Positions 46,501 to 54,437 of a stretch of 64,000 nt of DNA are shown here, piece after piece; the first letter of the stretch is position 1; the number at the start of each line of letters is the position of its first letter. Source of the DNA: Bombyx mori. Taxonomy: Eukaryota; Arthropoda; Insecta; Lepidoptera; Bombycidae. The notes beneath the pieces are model-generated. The model had not been told where the DNA came from. It saw only the letters and a program-made list of their open reading frames with translations, and made no database searches. The DNA lies in NCBI RefSeq assembly GCF_030269925.1, contig NC_085112.1, positions 15,129,501 through 15,193,500 of the forward strand, read 5' to 3'. Both the position numbers and the translations under genes were made by a program.

Positions 46501-46984
46501 CATGTGAAGAGACGAAATGAATGAGGTTGGTAAGAGAGTGTTAACTATGAATGTGGAAGGATATAGAGGAAGATGTAGACCTAAGAAGAAATGGATGGAT
46601 TGCGTGAAAGACGATACGGGTAAGAGGGGAGTGAGCGAAGAAATGATATAGGATAGAAGAGTATGGAAAGAGAAAACATGTTGCGCCGATCCCAGGTGAC
46701 TGGGAGAAAGGCAGGAGAATGATGATGATGATGATGATGTTGACGTAAAATAAGAAACTTACAACCGAGACGACGTTCATGACAACAGTTATGATAGTGT
46801 GGCCGAGGTCATAGAAGGTCTTTTTCCCGAAATTGTTCTTCAAGTAAAGGACGCCCGCGACGAGAGTGAAACAGAACTGCAAGACCAGGATGTACCGAAG
46901 CCTGAAAATCCTCGTTTTGCTATTCTTCTCTTCTCTTTCGGGCCAAAAGTCCATTATCTTGCAAAAGCTCTTCAAAAATTTCAT
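34550..46984 (-). CDS. Odorant receptor, copy C (7 exons, intact)
   Basis: Tandem paralogue of copy A with the same expected role. Coding exons on the minus strand: 46984-46763, 41130-41023, 40306-39861, 39038-38936, 37709-37614, 36296-36141 and 34612-34550. Exon lengths and phases are identical to copy A, all junctions are GT-AG, and no stop interrupts the 397 codons. Differences from A are scattered. Examples are TYKVV for IHTVV at the start of exon 3, QCSRL for QCSQM at the end of exon 4, TTMVNQQ for LVLNQQ in TM6, and MLKTITANEA at the C-terminus. Conserved blocks include NPRPDNVTLQQCVYYALPFD and FRQSQIPLQLKAMNML. Intron 1 is about 5.6 kb because it holds a complete LTR retrotransposon in the same orientation, whose own poly-A signals could affect expression. 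Whether C is transcribed cannot be told from sequence. Confidence 0.9.
34876..35119 (-). mobile_element. Bm1-type SINE, 5'-truncated, OR C last intron
   Basis: T tract, gcttagatgagtgtacgagc, and body to gaggtcctaccaccag. It lies between OR C exons 6 and 7. Confidence 0.87.
35432..35866 (-). mobile_element. Bm1-type SINE, full length, OR C last intron
   Basis: Complete minus-strand copy from the tRNA-like head (read near 35860, ggccacgacgacgacgacga on the plus strand) to the tail gcttagatgggtggacgagc. A few bases are lost in the middle. Confidence 0.9.
36345..36535 (+). mobile_element. LINE 3'-end repeat in OR C intron 5
   Basis: Plus-strand copy of the ttctcgccggatcttttcag family, ending in gcataggtaggaaaaaagg. 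Truncated. Confidence 0.75.
36554..36939 (+). mobile_element. Solo LTR, TSD ATAG, in OR C intron 5
   Basis: Starts tgtatcaccggtaagcgtaa and ends cgaaccccagtgcgtaaca, flanked by atag on both sides (36550-36553 and 36940-36943). Same family as 21229 but an independent insertion, in a different intron position. Confidence 0.85.
37265..37286. repeat. (CA)n microsatellite
   Basis: Uninterrupted run of about ten CA units in OR C intron 5. Confidence 0.9.
37760..38042 (+). mobile_element. Helitron-type non-autonomous repeat in OR C intron 4
   Basis: Contains ctcgagaacggctggaccga and ends cgaagtctgctgggtcagct then agttag, matching a CTAGT-ended lepidopteran repeat. The fragment at 15177 is its 3' end. 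It sits close to the place in intron 4 where copy A carries a different Helitron. Confidence 0.6.
38388..38556 (+). repeat. Dispersed repeat, copy 1 (MITE-like)
   Basis: The sequence from ttgcatagcttttatcgcga through gcggtgaccgaatcaagaaa to tatgagtgtgaaggggacag is the reverse complement of 51690-51935, which is longer in the middle. No coding capacity. Confidence 0.65.
38588..38830 (+). mobile_element. tRNA-derived SINE (second family), headless
   Basis: Starts inside the B-box-like ttcgaatcccgccaaggga and continues with aagatatttgtatgataaat to cgtggcgtgattgttagtaa. It is the plus-strand partner of 54181-54437 but lacks the A-box half. Confidence 0.65.
39190..39550 (-). pseudogene. LINE RT C-terminal remnant in OR C intron 3
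   Basis: The minus-strand frames contain LEFFGHIAPKEGHNLEYLIV and TGKVEGQGPKRCS, typical of the tail of RTE/Jockey-type LINEs, with a frameshift and a gap. Not a host gene. Confidence 0.7.
40428..40910. repeat. LINE-tail repeat in OR C intron 2, split by SINE
   Basis: Counterpart of 17215-17360 in copy A (gcccctgtaggcagacgagc). The SINE at 40621 splits it, and aaggacct occurs at both sides of the SINE (about 40611 and 40858), consistent with an 8-bp target duplication. Confidence 0.65.
40621..40860 (+). mobile_element. Bm1-type SINE, 5'-truncated, OR C intron 2
   Basis: Plus-strand 3' half, accagtggtaggacctctta to ccaaccatctaagcaacaaa. More mutated than most copies here. Absent from copy A. 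Confidence 0.85.
41336..41597 (-). repeat. 3' LTR of the Ty3/gypsy element
   Basis: Matches 45909-46170 with no difference found by eye. Contains AATAAA-like text on the coding strand (aattctatttatg region on the plus strand). Adjacent to the purine tract. Confidence 0.92.
41636..44755 (-). CDS. pol: pol polyprotein of Ty3/gypsy element
   Basis: Open frame from the frameshift site at about 44752 to the stop at 41636, about 1040 codons. Order: aspartic protease (GIYDSGSNVSII); RT with LPFGLKTSPAIFQR and the catalytic VNYIDDILIF; RNase H with IYTDASIQGIGAIL; integrase with an HHCC finger (HVHHYYCHIGRR, CENCAVC). The D,D,E core shows VSIDTIGG, LSDQYPG and NGLNERLNQT. A GPY/F-like end follows (IGPYQIVDKI). 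There is no ATG at its start, and it is reached from gag by a -1 slip at A AAA AAC (44755-44749). No stops or frame breaks were seen, so the enzyme set appears complete. Homologous to other Ty3/gypsy Pol proteins; the family name was not determined. Confidence 0.93.
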   Translation of the reverse strand, partial: KKLITPPLIKIKLRINDTLEILGIYDSGSNVSIINSRLLSLKKIPTFDNIAGLKTINGVKKSIGIVTLKIKIFEIKKHVNVFVIDDDNFDYDFLVGLDCIQNFHLTQNENLNITQNVLSNNNKDYIKNKEKQPLCTKEIPGSSGSDIGNKQEKINNEYKINFNENMLINNFEISVNNLDDKKKTVIDKLICKYNSVFAKDKYDIGTVKGYEAHIDLLVDKYCSKRPYRCYIEDMKEIEHQASNLLKHNLIEESYSPFAAPITLAFKKEEGRRSRLCIDFRELNKIIVPQSQPFPLIEDLMVKTRKCKFYSTFDINSAFWSIPLKIEDRHKTAFVTQEAHYQWTCLPFGLKTSPAIFQRILSSIIRKHKLSDFTVNYIDDILIFSETFEKHIDHISQLLEAILKEGFKLKFTKCSFAQDSVKYLGHIIKNNTVTPLKDNLIAIKEFPIPKTQKNVRQFLGKINFYGKYVANISIILDPLHNLLRKGEKFVWSDKCQESFDTIKKLLCSKPILAIFDPDLPIHIYTDASIQGIGAILKQIQPNGDEKPCAYFSKKLNDSQKKKKAIYLECLAIKEAVKYWQHWLIGKTFTVFSDHKPLEKMNIKARTDEELGDLTYYLSQFNFKIIYSPGKYNIEADTLSRNPVLESYENQDSSLKVVNFVRLEDIRNDQDKNEDIKQNINKHILKHNIYYRKIGKNEKIVLTEEFSKKIITHVHHYYCHIGRRQMENKIKPFYQAKNLLDNIKKVCENCAVCIKNKSRGQHKFGLMSHLGPATYPFEIVSIDTIGGFGGSRSTKTYLHLLVDHFTRYAYILTSKTQSAHDFIKLVQKVTPDYKIDLILSDQYPGINSKDFKIFLEKEGIPIVFTAVNAPFSNGLNERLNQTLVNKIRCKVNERRDKIAWTTIAHECTERYNETEHSVTGFSPKYLLQGKNVDILPDELKQNITDSYILRDRKIALENSIKSHNYNKERFDKNRKHYELKVGDLVFVENGNRLNRKKLDELKIGPYQIVDKISNTIYKVNTGHRKSESNLFHITKLIPVME
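44746..45870 (-). CDS. gag: gag protein of Ty3/gypsy element
   Basis: 374-codon frame upstream of pol, starting at an ATG 36 bp inside the 5' LTR boundary. The middle region (residues ~130-290) has the Trp/Tyr-rich pattern of a retrotransposon capsid (ITNVSQWMTTFEAECARIGI; FIEGSCLDWYSSMLI). The C-terminus has CKICEKENEGIRYHPESKCW, which fits C-X2-C-X9-H-X4-C, a variant of the nucleocapsid zinc knuckle with a longer middle spacing. The last codons overlap the slippery site, and the stop (44746-44748) comes directly after it. Intact. Confidence 0.88.
   Translation of the reverse strand: MDKLKFEFMVKASEDVKTNTICITTITDFDGRTFTIPDKLQPVKLHDKIVQTEIFQKVKATLQKRHEKRQVWISMNPQMKADYCDEDGNKQFMGYLLEEQTSTTGVSEESLARIIEKFSEIKKDSSKPFNIGRMAEKFVIEKFNSKITNVSQWMTTFEAECARIGIEEDEKKIEIFRLFIEGSCLDWYSSMLIKHTINSKWVTWKNNFCGTYADKSWSPIRYAMLFKYRQGSLLEYAVRKERLLLEINKSIDKLTLIDLIATGLPNFIADKIDRNSLKETEYLFNNLRSLEHMVNKKTFDKMISISESKIKEKNIKPLVSPCKICEKENEGIRYHPESKCWFKVKNDDRPKKDQIRSVNNSELEMELKEIDPKN
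44749..44755 (-). promoter_or_regulatory. -1 ribosomal frameshift site A AAA AAC
   Basis: On the coding strand the gag frame ends CCA AAA AAC TAA. The heptamer A AAA AAC fits X XXY YYZ exactly, and slipping back one base joins gag to the open pol frame without another stop. The same heptamer is used by several retroviruses and retrotransposons. No downstream pseudoknot was modelled. Confidence 0.85.
45909..46170 (-). repeat. 5' LTR of the Ty3/gypsy element
   Basis: Promoter-side LTR, same sequence as 41336-41597. It would drive transcription toward gag on the minus strand. Confidence 0.92.
46440..46740 (+). pseudogene. RTE-type LINE tail, copy C
   Basis: Counterpart of 18965-19240, with gtgacagagaagctgagaag and an end at ggagaatgatgatgatgatg. 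The simple-repeat tail is intact here. Confidence 0.78.
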
Positions 46985-48984
46985 GTATGTGAATTCTTCC
47001 ACATTATTAACCTTTCTGGCGAAGGAAGGATTTAATGTTATAAAATACCTTATGATCACAATGTTTTTCTTAACAACGTTAGTCTTGGAAATTTTTAAAT
47101 ATTTTGTGTCATATTACTAAAGACCTCAGAAGGCATCTCCTACTATCCCGGGCAGCACCAATGTTCTGCTTAGAAATATTTAAACCTTATTTGTACACCA
47201 AAGCGTAATAGTAAACCACGTCCTGACTGAAGAGGGGAATTTAAAGTATATTTCAAAGACAATCAGTAGAGTAATGGTATCTGGAAAAGGGTCTTAGACC
47301 AACGAAGTGGCTTCAAGATTGTGTTTTCGTTTATTGCACTGTGGTTATCGAGCACCAGTTGCTGACAGGTAACAGTAACCCATGCTTACAGTAACCCATA
47401 GACAAAACAGACATGAGCTTTCTTTTGTATTGAGTAACGACTGTCTCACCCTTCATCAAATTGGAGCACAGATGCACGACAAATAGTATAAACGCAGGTT
47501 GTGCAGACTCCAATACCTCCTACTACCGATCAGATCATCTATTTAATCCTAACTTAACATTAGGATACTTACTCTTCAACTTGAGTATTTGGATGGTATA
47601 GAAGCATGGTTAAAGCTTATCGATTCAGATTCAAGGAATTAATACGTCAAAAGAACAAATTATTGTGCATTTAAAGGATCGTTGAAGGTATAATTAAAGA
47701 TAATTATTAGTCAACTTTAATTATACACTGTACAGGAGGCGCAGGGTTGACTTGGATACTGTCAGTGTCAAACAAACGAAAAACTCAGGTGTGCCACGGG
47801 CACTGGTAAGAAAAATTCAATTGAATTGAATTTACTTTAACACAAAGAAGGAATTTTCATGGCGCTGCTATTGCAAGAAGTATTCCTCCGAACGTCCGGG
47901 AGTACTGAGATTGTTAAGGTAGACGTGGTATATTTTTCATATGCTTTTGTACAAATGTTATTGGCTTAATGTAGTATTATTAATAGTTTATTTAACAAAA
48001 TATGTTTAAAAGTTTGTTTGCCTATAAATATCACGAGCGGTGTTCAATATCGGACCCATGTGGTAGGTAAAAGAAAACTGGCTTTGAAAACGTCGGTCAT
48101 CCTCAACAGAGCTTACTTCACGCCTCATCAACGACTCGTGCTCAGGCGTGAAGGTCGTTAGAAATTGAACTCCATTTATAGTAGTCACATAGCGTTCAAA
48201 ATAATAATAATACGTGTCACCAGCTCATTATACCCAAAAGAATAACAAAGCGGTATCTTGGTAGCACGCCTCTTGGTTTTATTGAACTATCAAACTAGAA
48301 AAAAGCCAAAGGCGCCAAAACAAATCCACATGTCATCTAGTCGAAGGTTCTAAATCGTAACTACAGCTGAATGATTGACTCGGTGATGCAGTGGTTAGCG
48401 TCTCTGACTGCTGCGCCGAGGGTCGCGATTTAGATTCCCACATCGGGCAAACAATCGTGTGATGAACAAGCTTGTTTATTCTTTGTATAGGTGTTGTATA
48501 TCTATATAAGTATAATATATAAGTATGTTTATAAGTCTCGGGTTCCCATAGTACAGGGAACCCTAGTTTGGGTATGATGACCGTGTGTGACGTTTCTCTG
48601 GTATATTATAGCCTTCTACTATATATACTACTTCTACTTTTTTTTTTATGATTGATAGTTTACTGGTGGCCCGAAGGCCTTTCCAGTTTCACCAGGACAG
48701 GTGGGCAGTACTTCTACTATAGCCTAGCCTGATTTGTGGGTTGTAAGTTGCTTATTATTGCTATGATTCGGTTATTAACAATTGGTTACCCAATTTCGAT
48801 TAGTAAGACGTAAGAACACGGAACACGCGACCTACTGTTTAAAAACGTATATAATTTCAAAAGCATTAAGTCCCTACCCACTAATTAGCATGATAATTGC
48901 ATTAAAAAACTATCGTTGAAAAGTAAATTGAGCAGTCGATAATTACCCCGTTAATTCACATTTCTAAATCGATAAGTAACAATT
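46985..48984. other. Upstream region of OR C
   Basis: Homologous to the regions upstream of copies A and B but without the LINE and LTR insertions they share. It keeps a tRNA-like SINE (about 48375-48455) and has a private ~130-bp stretch (48030-48180). No separate gene seen. A short repeat (tttccagtttcaccaggaca) lies at 48640-48710. Confidence 0.6.
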
Positions 48985-49208
48985 TTTTTTCTTCTACCTA
49001 TCCTGATAGCCTTAATAGGCTATTTGAGCTTCTCCTTGACGTGTAGGTGAGCTCGCGGGGCTCAAACCGAAGTGTTGCTAACACTGGCCCTAGCAAGAGC
49101 AGTGCTTCGCAGAATCTACCACCGGATCGGGCCCATTGAGAAGATCCGTCGAGAAACTCAGTGGGCTGTGTCTATGTGTTAATTTACTCGACGAGCCCTT
49201 CGTCGCAA
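48985..49208 (-). mobile_element. LINE 3'-end repeat, private to copy C
   Basis: T tract and ctacctatcctgatagcctt to tctatgtgttaatttactcg, same family as 20632. The direct repeat gagtaacaat/aagtaacaat borders it (about 48970 and 49210). It has no counterpart at this position in A. Confidence 0.75.
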
Positions 49209-49502
49209 GAGTAACAATAAGATTTAGAGGACGAACTACATATTATTTCTGCTAGAATAAGTAAAGATCACATGAATAAAACATACGGAATTGCCTCTAA
49301 TATTCATGACCAGAATCGGTAGATACCTTCCCGTGTATTTTTAGCGAACTACTTATTATGCAGTCATCGTATGGTATTAAATGATACAACGGTAACGTAA
49401 ATTAATAAATCTTAATTACGTGTTAGAATAATACCGAGTGTTCTTATCAACAAAAAAAAACATTTACACGTTCCGATTTTTAAGATTTATCTATGTCCTA
49501 GG

Positions 49503-49969
49503 CAATACCGTCTTTACCATAAGGGCACACGGGGCCCGTGCCCAAGGCCCCCATTCTCAGGGGGCCCCGAAGAACCGACAATTTGGTTACCAATCGTAGT
49601 CGAGAGCGGTCATTTTCGCAGCTTAAGAGAATAAAAAATGAATTGCGAACAACAATGTTACAAGAACGGCTGAGTAATTTGTCAATTATGGGCATAGAAA
49701 GTGATATCCTTAAAAAAATTGACTTTAAAGATATAATGGAATATTTTGCTCAACAGAAATCCCGAAAGAAACCATTATGGTAACGTAACCAAAAAACCAG
49801 CAGCATTTTAATATAATTAACATTATTATATCATACTGTATTTGATTACCTAAGATCAATGGTCATACTCAGTAAAAAATGTTATTATAAATCGCTTTTT
49901 TTTTACTTTCCAAAGGGGTCCCAAATTCTTGTGTGCCCAAGGGCCCCAGCCTAGTTTAAGACGTCCCTG
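49503..49969 (+). mobile_element. hAT element fragment (ZMYM-type transposase end), 8-bp TSD
   Basis: Flanked by the exact direct repeat gtcctagg (49495-49502 and 49970-49977). Ends: caataccgtctttacc and, on the complement, cagggacgtcttaaac. Inside, 49538-49783 encodes a short frame with ERLSNLSIMGIESDILKKID then FKDIMEYFAQQKSRK, matching the C-terminal dimerisation region of hAT transposases resembling zinc-finger MYM-type proteins. The rest of the transposase is deleted. Confidence 0.82.
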
Positions 49970-49977
49970 GTCCTAGG

Positions 49978-51689
49978 TCTTAATTCAATTGCCACTATTG
50001 TTTGCACCTCACACGTTCACCTACCTCACGTTTTCACGTACCTCACGTTTTTTTATATACATATAGGTTTGCTGTATTGCCAATTTTCAACAAGCAGTGA
50101 CCGCGTCTGGTCATGTTTTCAGCAATAAAAACCTCCAATGGGCCGTCGGTCGTGATATTAAATTGTTAAGAACCTCATACACAAGATGAATAGATTCTCA
50201 CGTGAGAAATACGATCAAAGTCTCAATTCTACTGGGAGCAGTTAAACTCATAAACATATTGAAATGTAGAACGTACTTAATAGCCCCCCAGTTCTCATTA
50301 CAAGTAAACGCTTCGCCACTAGTCTCCGCGAACGTTTACTCAGACAATAGTGCGCGTTCAGAAACGATAACAATGCTCCGTATCTTCCATTGTGAAGGAA
50401 TAGAGCTGTCGACAAACTGGGCACATTTTAATATGCATTAATGTTTAATTAACAAATAAAATCAAGGTTGTTTCATCTAAAGGTCATTTAATGACTTCTA
50501 TTCTGTTCTGTGTAATGTTGTCTTAAACCTTGACCTCTTCAAACAACTGTTACCAGTTTTCATTAATACTTCCAGAAGGTCGACACCTATTTTTCTATTT
50601 AGAAACATAATTTCTAATCCCCTACTTCTGTTCCTGATTTTAATAAAGTTGCCGTGAGTATAAGACGCCCGATGATCATATTATGTCGAGTGATGCGACT
50701 CTGCCGATACTAAATCCCTATGTAGTACCATACCTAATTTTAAATAGGTAGGTACCAATATTTCTAAGGAAACGCAATGTTTGAGAGGGGACACAGTCGT
50801 TGTGACTCTGATAACAGCCGAATATCAATTGGGTAAGTAATATAAGATGCGAGCATGAGAAAGCACTAATAAAAGATGGTGGATCCACCAATTTCCTTTT
50901 TTCTGCATCAAAGCAATCATCCGTTCTCGTTTGAAGTTTGGTTGAAGGTTGGTTGAACATACACTAATTAAAGCTGAATCTCATGTCTAAATGGCGGTTG
51001 CGGTGATCACACTGTGGCGTGTGAAAAGTCTTAATTTGTAGTTCAAAAAATTGATAGAAATTTTTCGCAAAAAGCATGGAGTTCATTTATAAATTGCGAT
51101 ATGTTAAATGTAGAGCGAAGAAAATGTTTTTCAACTCTTCCCGCTCAAACAACGCCGAAATAGACATTGACGTATTAATGTCGATTTGTAATGCTCAGCG
51201 TATTCAAACGTACAGAATGATTTAATGTACCTACATATTTGAGTGCTTATTAATAAATATATGTAAGTATGGATAATGAAGCAGTTATATTTAATGCATA
51301 TAAAAAAAAACTGTTTACTGATGATAGTTGAACGTGACAACGTCATAAGAAAATACTGATAGAATGGTTTCATTTTTCAAAAATTTTTAATTTTTATTCG
51401 CGGAGGCGAGGTTTAACACGGAGGCCCATTATGCCTCTTTGTCGCTCGTTGCGCGCTCTCGCTTACACTTCAAGCCTTGAATGGAACGCCTCTGAGCGAG
51501 GTAAGGCCGCATGAGTCATGTTTTTTCGTGCGTGCAGCCGGCTCCATCGAATTATAAGACGCTGTCACGTCAAAATACATCTTCGGATTCTTTTTATCAA
51601 CTTATGCAAGTATAATTAGACAATAATAAATTAATATTAAAAAAATTAAATAAGACCACGTTCTATTTATAAACATTAACAAAAGCAAA
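49978..51689. other. Intergenic DNA, no gene recognised
   Basis: Mixed AT-rich sequence. Small open frames have no recognisable domains. About 51395-51540 is GC-richer (tttgtcgctcgttgcgcgct), function unknown. Confidence 0.35.
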
Positions 51690-51935
51690 ACATTAACTAT
51701 CCCCTTCACACTCATAAGCTAGACCGCGCGAGAGAGAGATGGGCAGACTTTTCATGATGCGCATGCAGTGCAACGTCACGCCACACGCTTATTCTACACA
51801 AGCGCAACGTGTGAATGTGTTGAACGCGAGCTACTTGATAGGCGGAATGGAGGGTGTTAGGTTTTATTTTCGTTACCGAATTTCTTGATTCGGTCGCCGC
51901 ACTCAAAGCCCGCTATAAAACCTATGCAACAGCTT
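51690..51935 (-). repeat. Dispersed repeat, copy 2 (MITE-like, fuller)
   Basis: Reverse complement of 38388-38556 with an additional middle part (cgtgtgaatgtgttgaacgc region). Shared ends: cccttcacactcataagcta and ccgaatttcttgattcggtc. Confidence 0.65.
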
Positions 51936-52348
51936 AAAAAAATCATTTCGTTTATATTATTTTCGTCGTCTTTATAAAACAATCAAGCGTTGCTATTTTT
52001 GATATTAATAATTTCTACAAACGAATATAAATCGGTGTGAAATACTGTCCGTCCCTACGGCGTGGTGCCGGCAGGTGTCGGTGAATGCATGGCGTTCTGG
52101 GTCGAGCCCCACTTCACATTGCGGCCGTAATGTGATTGCGACGATACAGAAATGCTCTCTCGAACAGTTACCGCTTTTAACTTTAAAAGGTTTAAAAATA
52201 AACAATCAAACTGTTAAATGTGATTAAGTTTTCGAACGAGCACGGGCTTATTCTGATACTGAAATGTATTTAAATTAATTATGTTGACACGAAATATGAT
52301 TTTGTTATTAATTTTAACCAGCAAAGTACATAAGTGACTTCAATTCAA

Positions 52349-52724
52349 TCTATACTTAATATTAAAAAGAGGAAAGATTTGTTTGTTTGTTTGTATTGAA
52401 TAGGCTCCGAAACTTCTGAACCGATTTGAAAAATTTTTTCACTGTCTGGAAGCTACACTATATTTTTTGAAAAAAAATATGTAACCCAAGGTATAAAAAA
52501 ATTACCTAAAATATTCTTTACATCGCGTGCCCTGCGAAAACTATTGATGATAGAATAAAATAATATACTACGACTTTGTAGAACACATTATTATTTACAA
52601 AAATTGTCGCGACAGCATATTTCTAACTATTATAGTTATGCCGCAATAAGTGCAAAAAAATAAAACAACGTCAAATATCATTGAAATTTTTGTTGACCCG
52701 AGCGGAGCCGGAGCGGGCCGCTAG
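52349..52724 (+). mobile_element. Lepidopteran Helitron, non-autonomous
   Basis: Starts tctatacttaatattaaaaa, has gatttgtttgtttgtttgta and ttctgaaccgatttgaaaaa, and ends gagcgggccgctag. Close relative of 27003-27452 with small deletions. Confidence 0.75.
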
Positions 52725-53253
52725 TCAAAGATACATTCGCGCATACACTCATAGGTAAGTTCTTGATGGTGGACAATTGGTTTGATTAGGTATGTTCTGT
52801 ACCCGACACAATGGTACAAGCCAGCCAGTTCAATTTTCAAATTTGCCGCACACTTTGCGATACTTGACTGTGCGCTGCTTCATTACCTTAGACTTTTTTA
52901 ACGTACTTCAAAAAAGGAGGAGGTTCTCAATTCGACTGTATTTTTTTATACGTTTTATTTCTTTCGATGGGCACGCGAACTCACGGCACACCAGTCTTAC
53001 CGGTGACCACAAGCATAATAACATTAATGTAGCCACCCATCGCGAGACATGGGATGGAAGCGTCAATTGTATTGACTTAATTTTTGCCAAACACTGTATC
53101 CGATCTACTTTATAACCATATCGATGGGTGAAGGGCTATTAGGTGTAAGCGACATTTAGCTTTGTAATTAATTAAAAGCGCTTTATTTGGTATTAGCATC
53201 AACAGTTCGATGTTTTTAATTGAGCTTCAATTAAGTTTACTGTATTCAAACAG

Positions 53254-53673
53254 CTCTCGAGCTCACACCCACCTGATGTTAAGTGGTTACTGGAGCCCAT
53301 AAACATCTACAACGTAAATGCGCCAACCACCTGGAGATATAAGTTCTAAGGTCTCAATTATAGTTACAACGACTACCCCACCCTTCAAACTGAAACGCAT
53401 TACTCCTTCACGGCAGAAATAGGCACGGCGGTGGTACCTACCCGCGCAGACTCACAAGAGGTCCTACCAACAGTAATTACGCCAATTATAAGTTTGCGGG
53501 TTTGATTTTTATTACACGATGTTAATCCTTCACCTTGGAAGTCAATCGTGAACATTTGTTAAGTATGTATTTCATTAGAAAAATTGGTAGGTACTTGATA
53601 GCGGGATTCGAACACCGGTGCATCGCTAGATACGAGTGCACCAGACGTCTTATGCTTTAGGGCACAACGACGA
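53254..53673 (-). mobile_element. Bm1-type SINE, nearly full, diverged
   Basis: The tail region (gagctcacacccacctgatg) lacks the T tract. The body and the B-box-like gggattcgaacaccggtgca on the plus strand are present, and the head ends near 53673. Confidence 0.85.
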
Positions 53674-54180
53674 CACTTACGTGGGATTCCTTTGCTATGA
53701 CAACACTCGCTTGAAACAGCTGAACTTCCGCATTACTTTAGGCAATGCTTGAGAGTGGTCCTTAGTCTTGGCTTTACCCCTGGCCTGGACAATATCTATA
53801 AGCGACGGTAGTAACTTAAGGCCAGATGGTACATAACACTGTCTGTGCTCTTCACGTTAGTACAGGATTACCATTTTTATAAATACTATCGGCAACTACT
53901 TTTATAAGTAGGTTCGGAAAAATTCGCCTACATACAAGAGAGTTAGCTACGGCCGACATATTATGAGTGCTAACGCTGTTTGAACTAAAGACTTTATTAC
54001 GTTACGTTATGATATAAAGTCAAAAAAAACACGAGACTCATGCTATCTCGCTTAGTCGCACCGGGTACGCATCATGGCGCCCACGCATCAACCTATAGCC
54101 AATGAAAGCATTTCGCGCACTTACTATTGCGTTACGATTAGCTTCTTTAAAAAAGATTACTTCTGCGCAATTTTTTTTTT

Positions 54181-54437
54181 TATAAATAAATATTTAGTAA
54201 CAATCACGCCACGTTAACTGGTCCCGTGATAAGTTCATAAAGAACTTGTGTTACAGGTACCAGATAACGGATATAAATGTAAGATTTTTATTATACACAT
54301 ACATATATTTAATAGACATCCATAACCCTGGAAAAGACATTTATATTTATCATATAAATATCTTCCCTTGGCGGGATTCGAACCCGCGACCCCCCTGTGT
54401 AGTGACCATGTCACTTACCACTACACCAGACGGCCGT
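54181..54437 (-). mobile_element. tRNA-derived SINE, second family
   Basis: On the minus strand the head reads gtctggtgtagtggtaagtg (A box) and gggttcgaatcccgccaagg (B box), then runs into a body shared with 38588-38830 and ends in an A-rich tail. The continuation past the tRNA-like part shows it is a SINE and not a tRNA gene. Confidence 0.75.

Noticed and set aside
54350..54437. tRNA gene
   Set aside because: A- and B-box-like motifs are present but there is no paired acceptor stem, and the sequence continues into a SINE body repeated at 38588.
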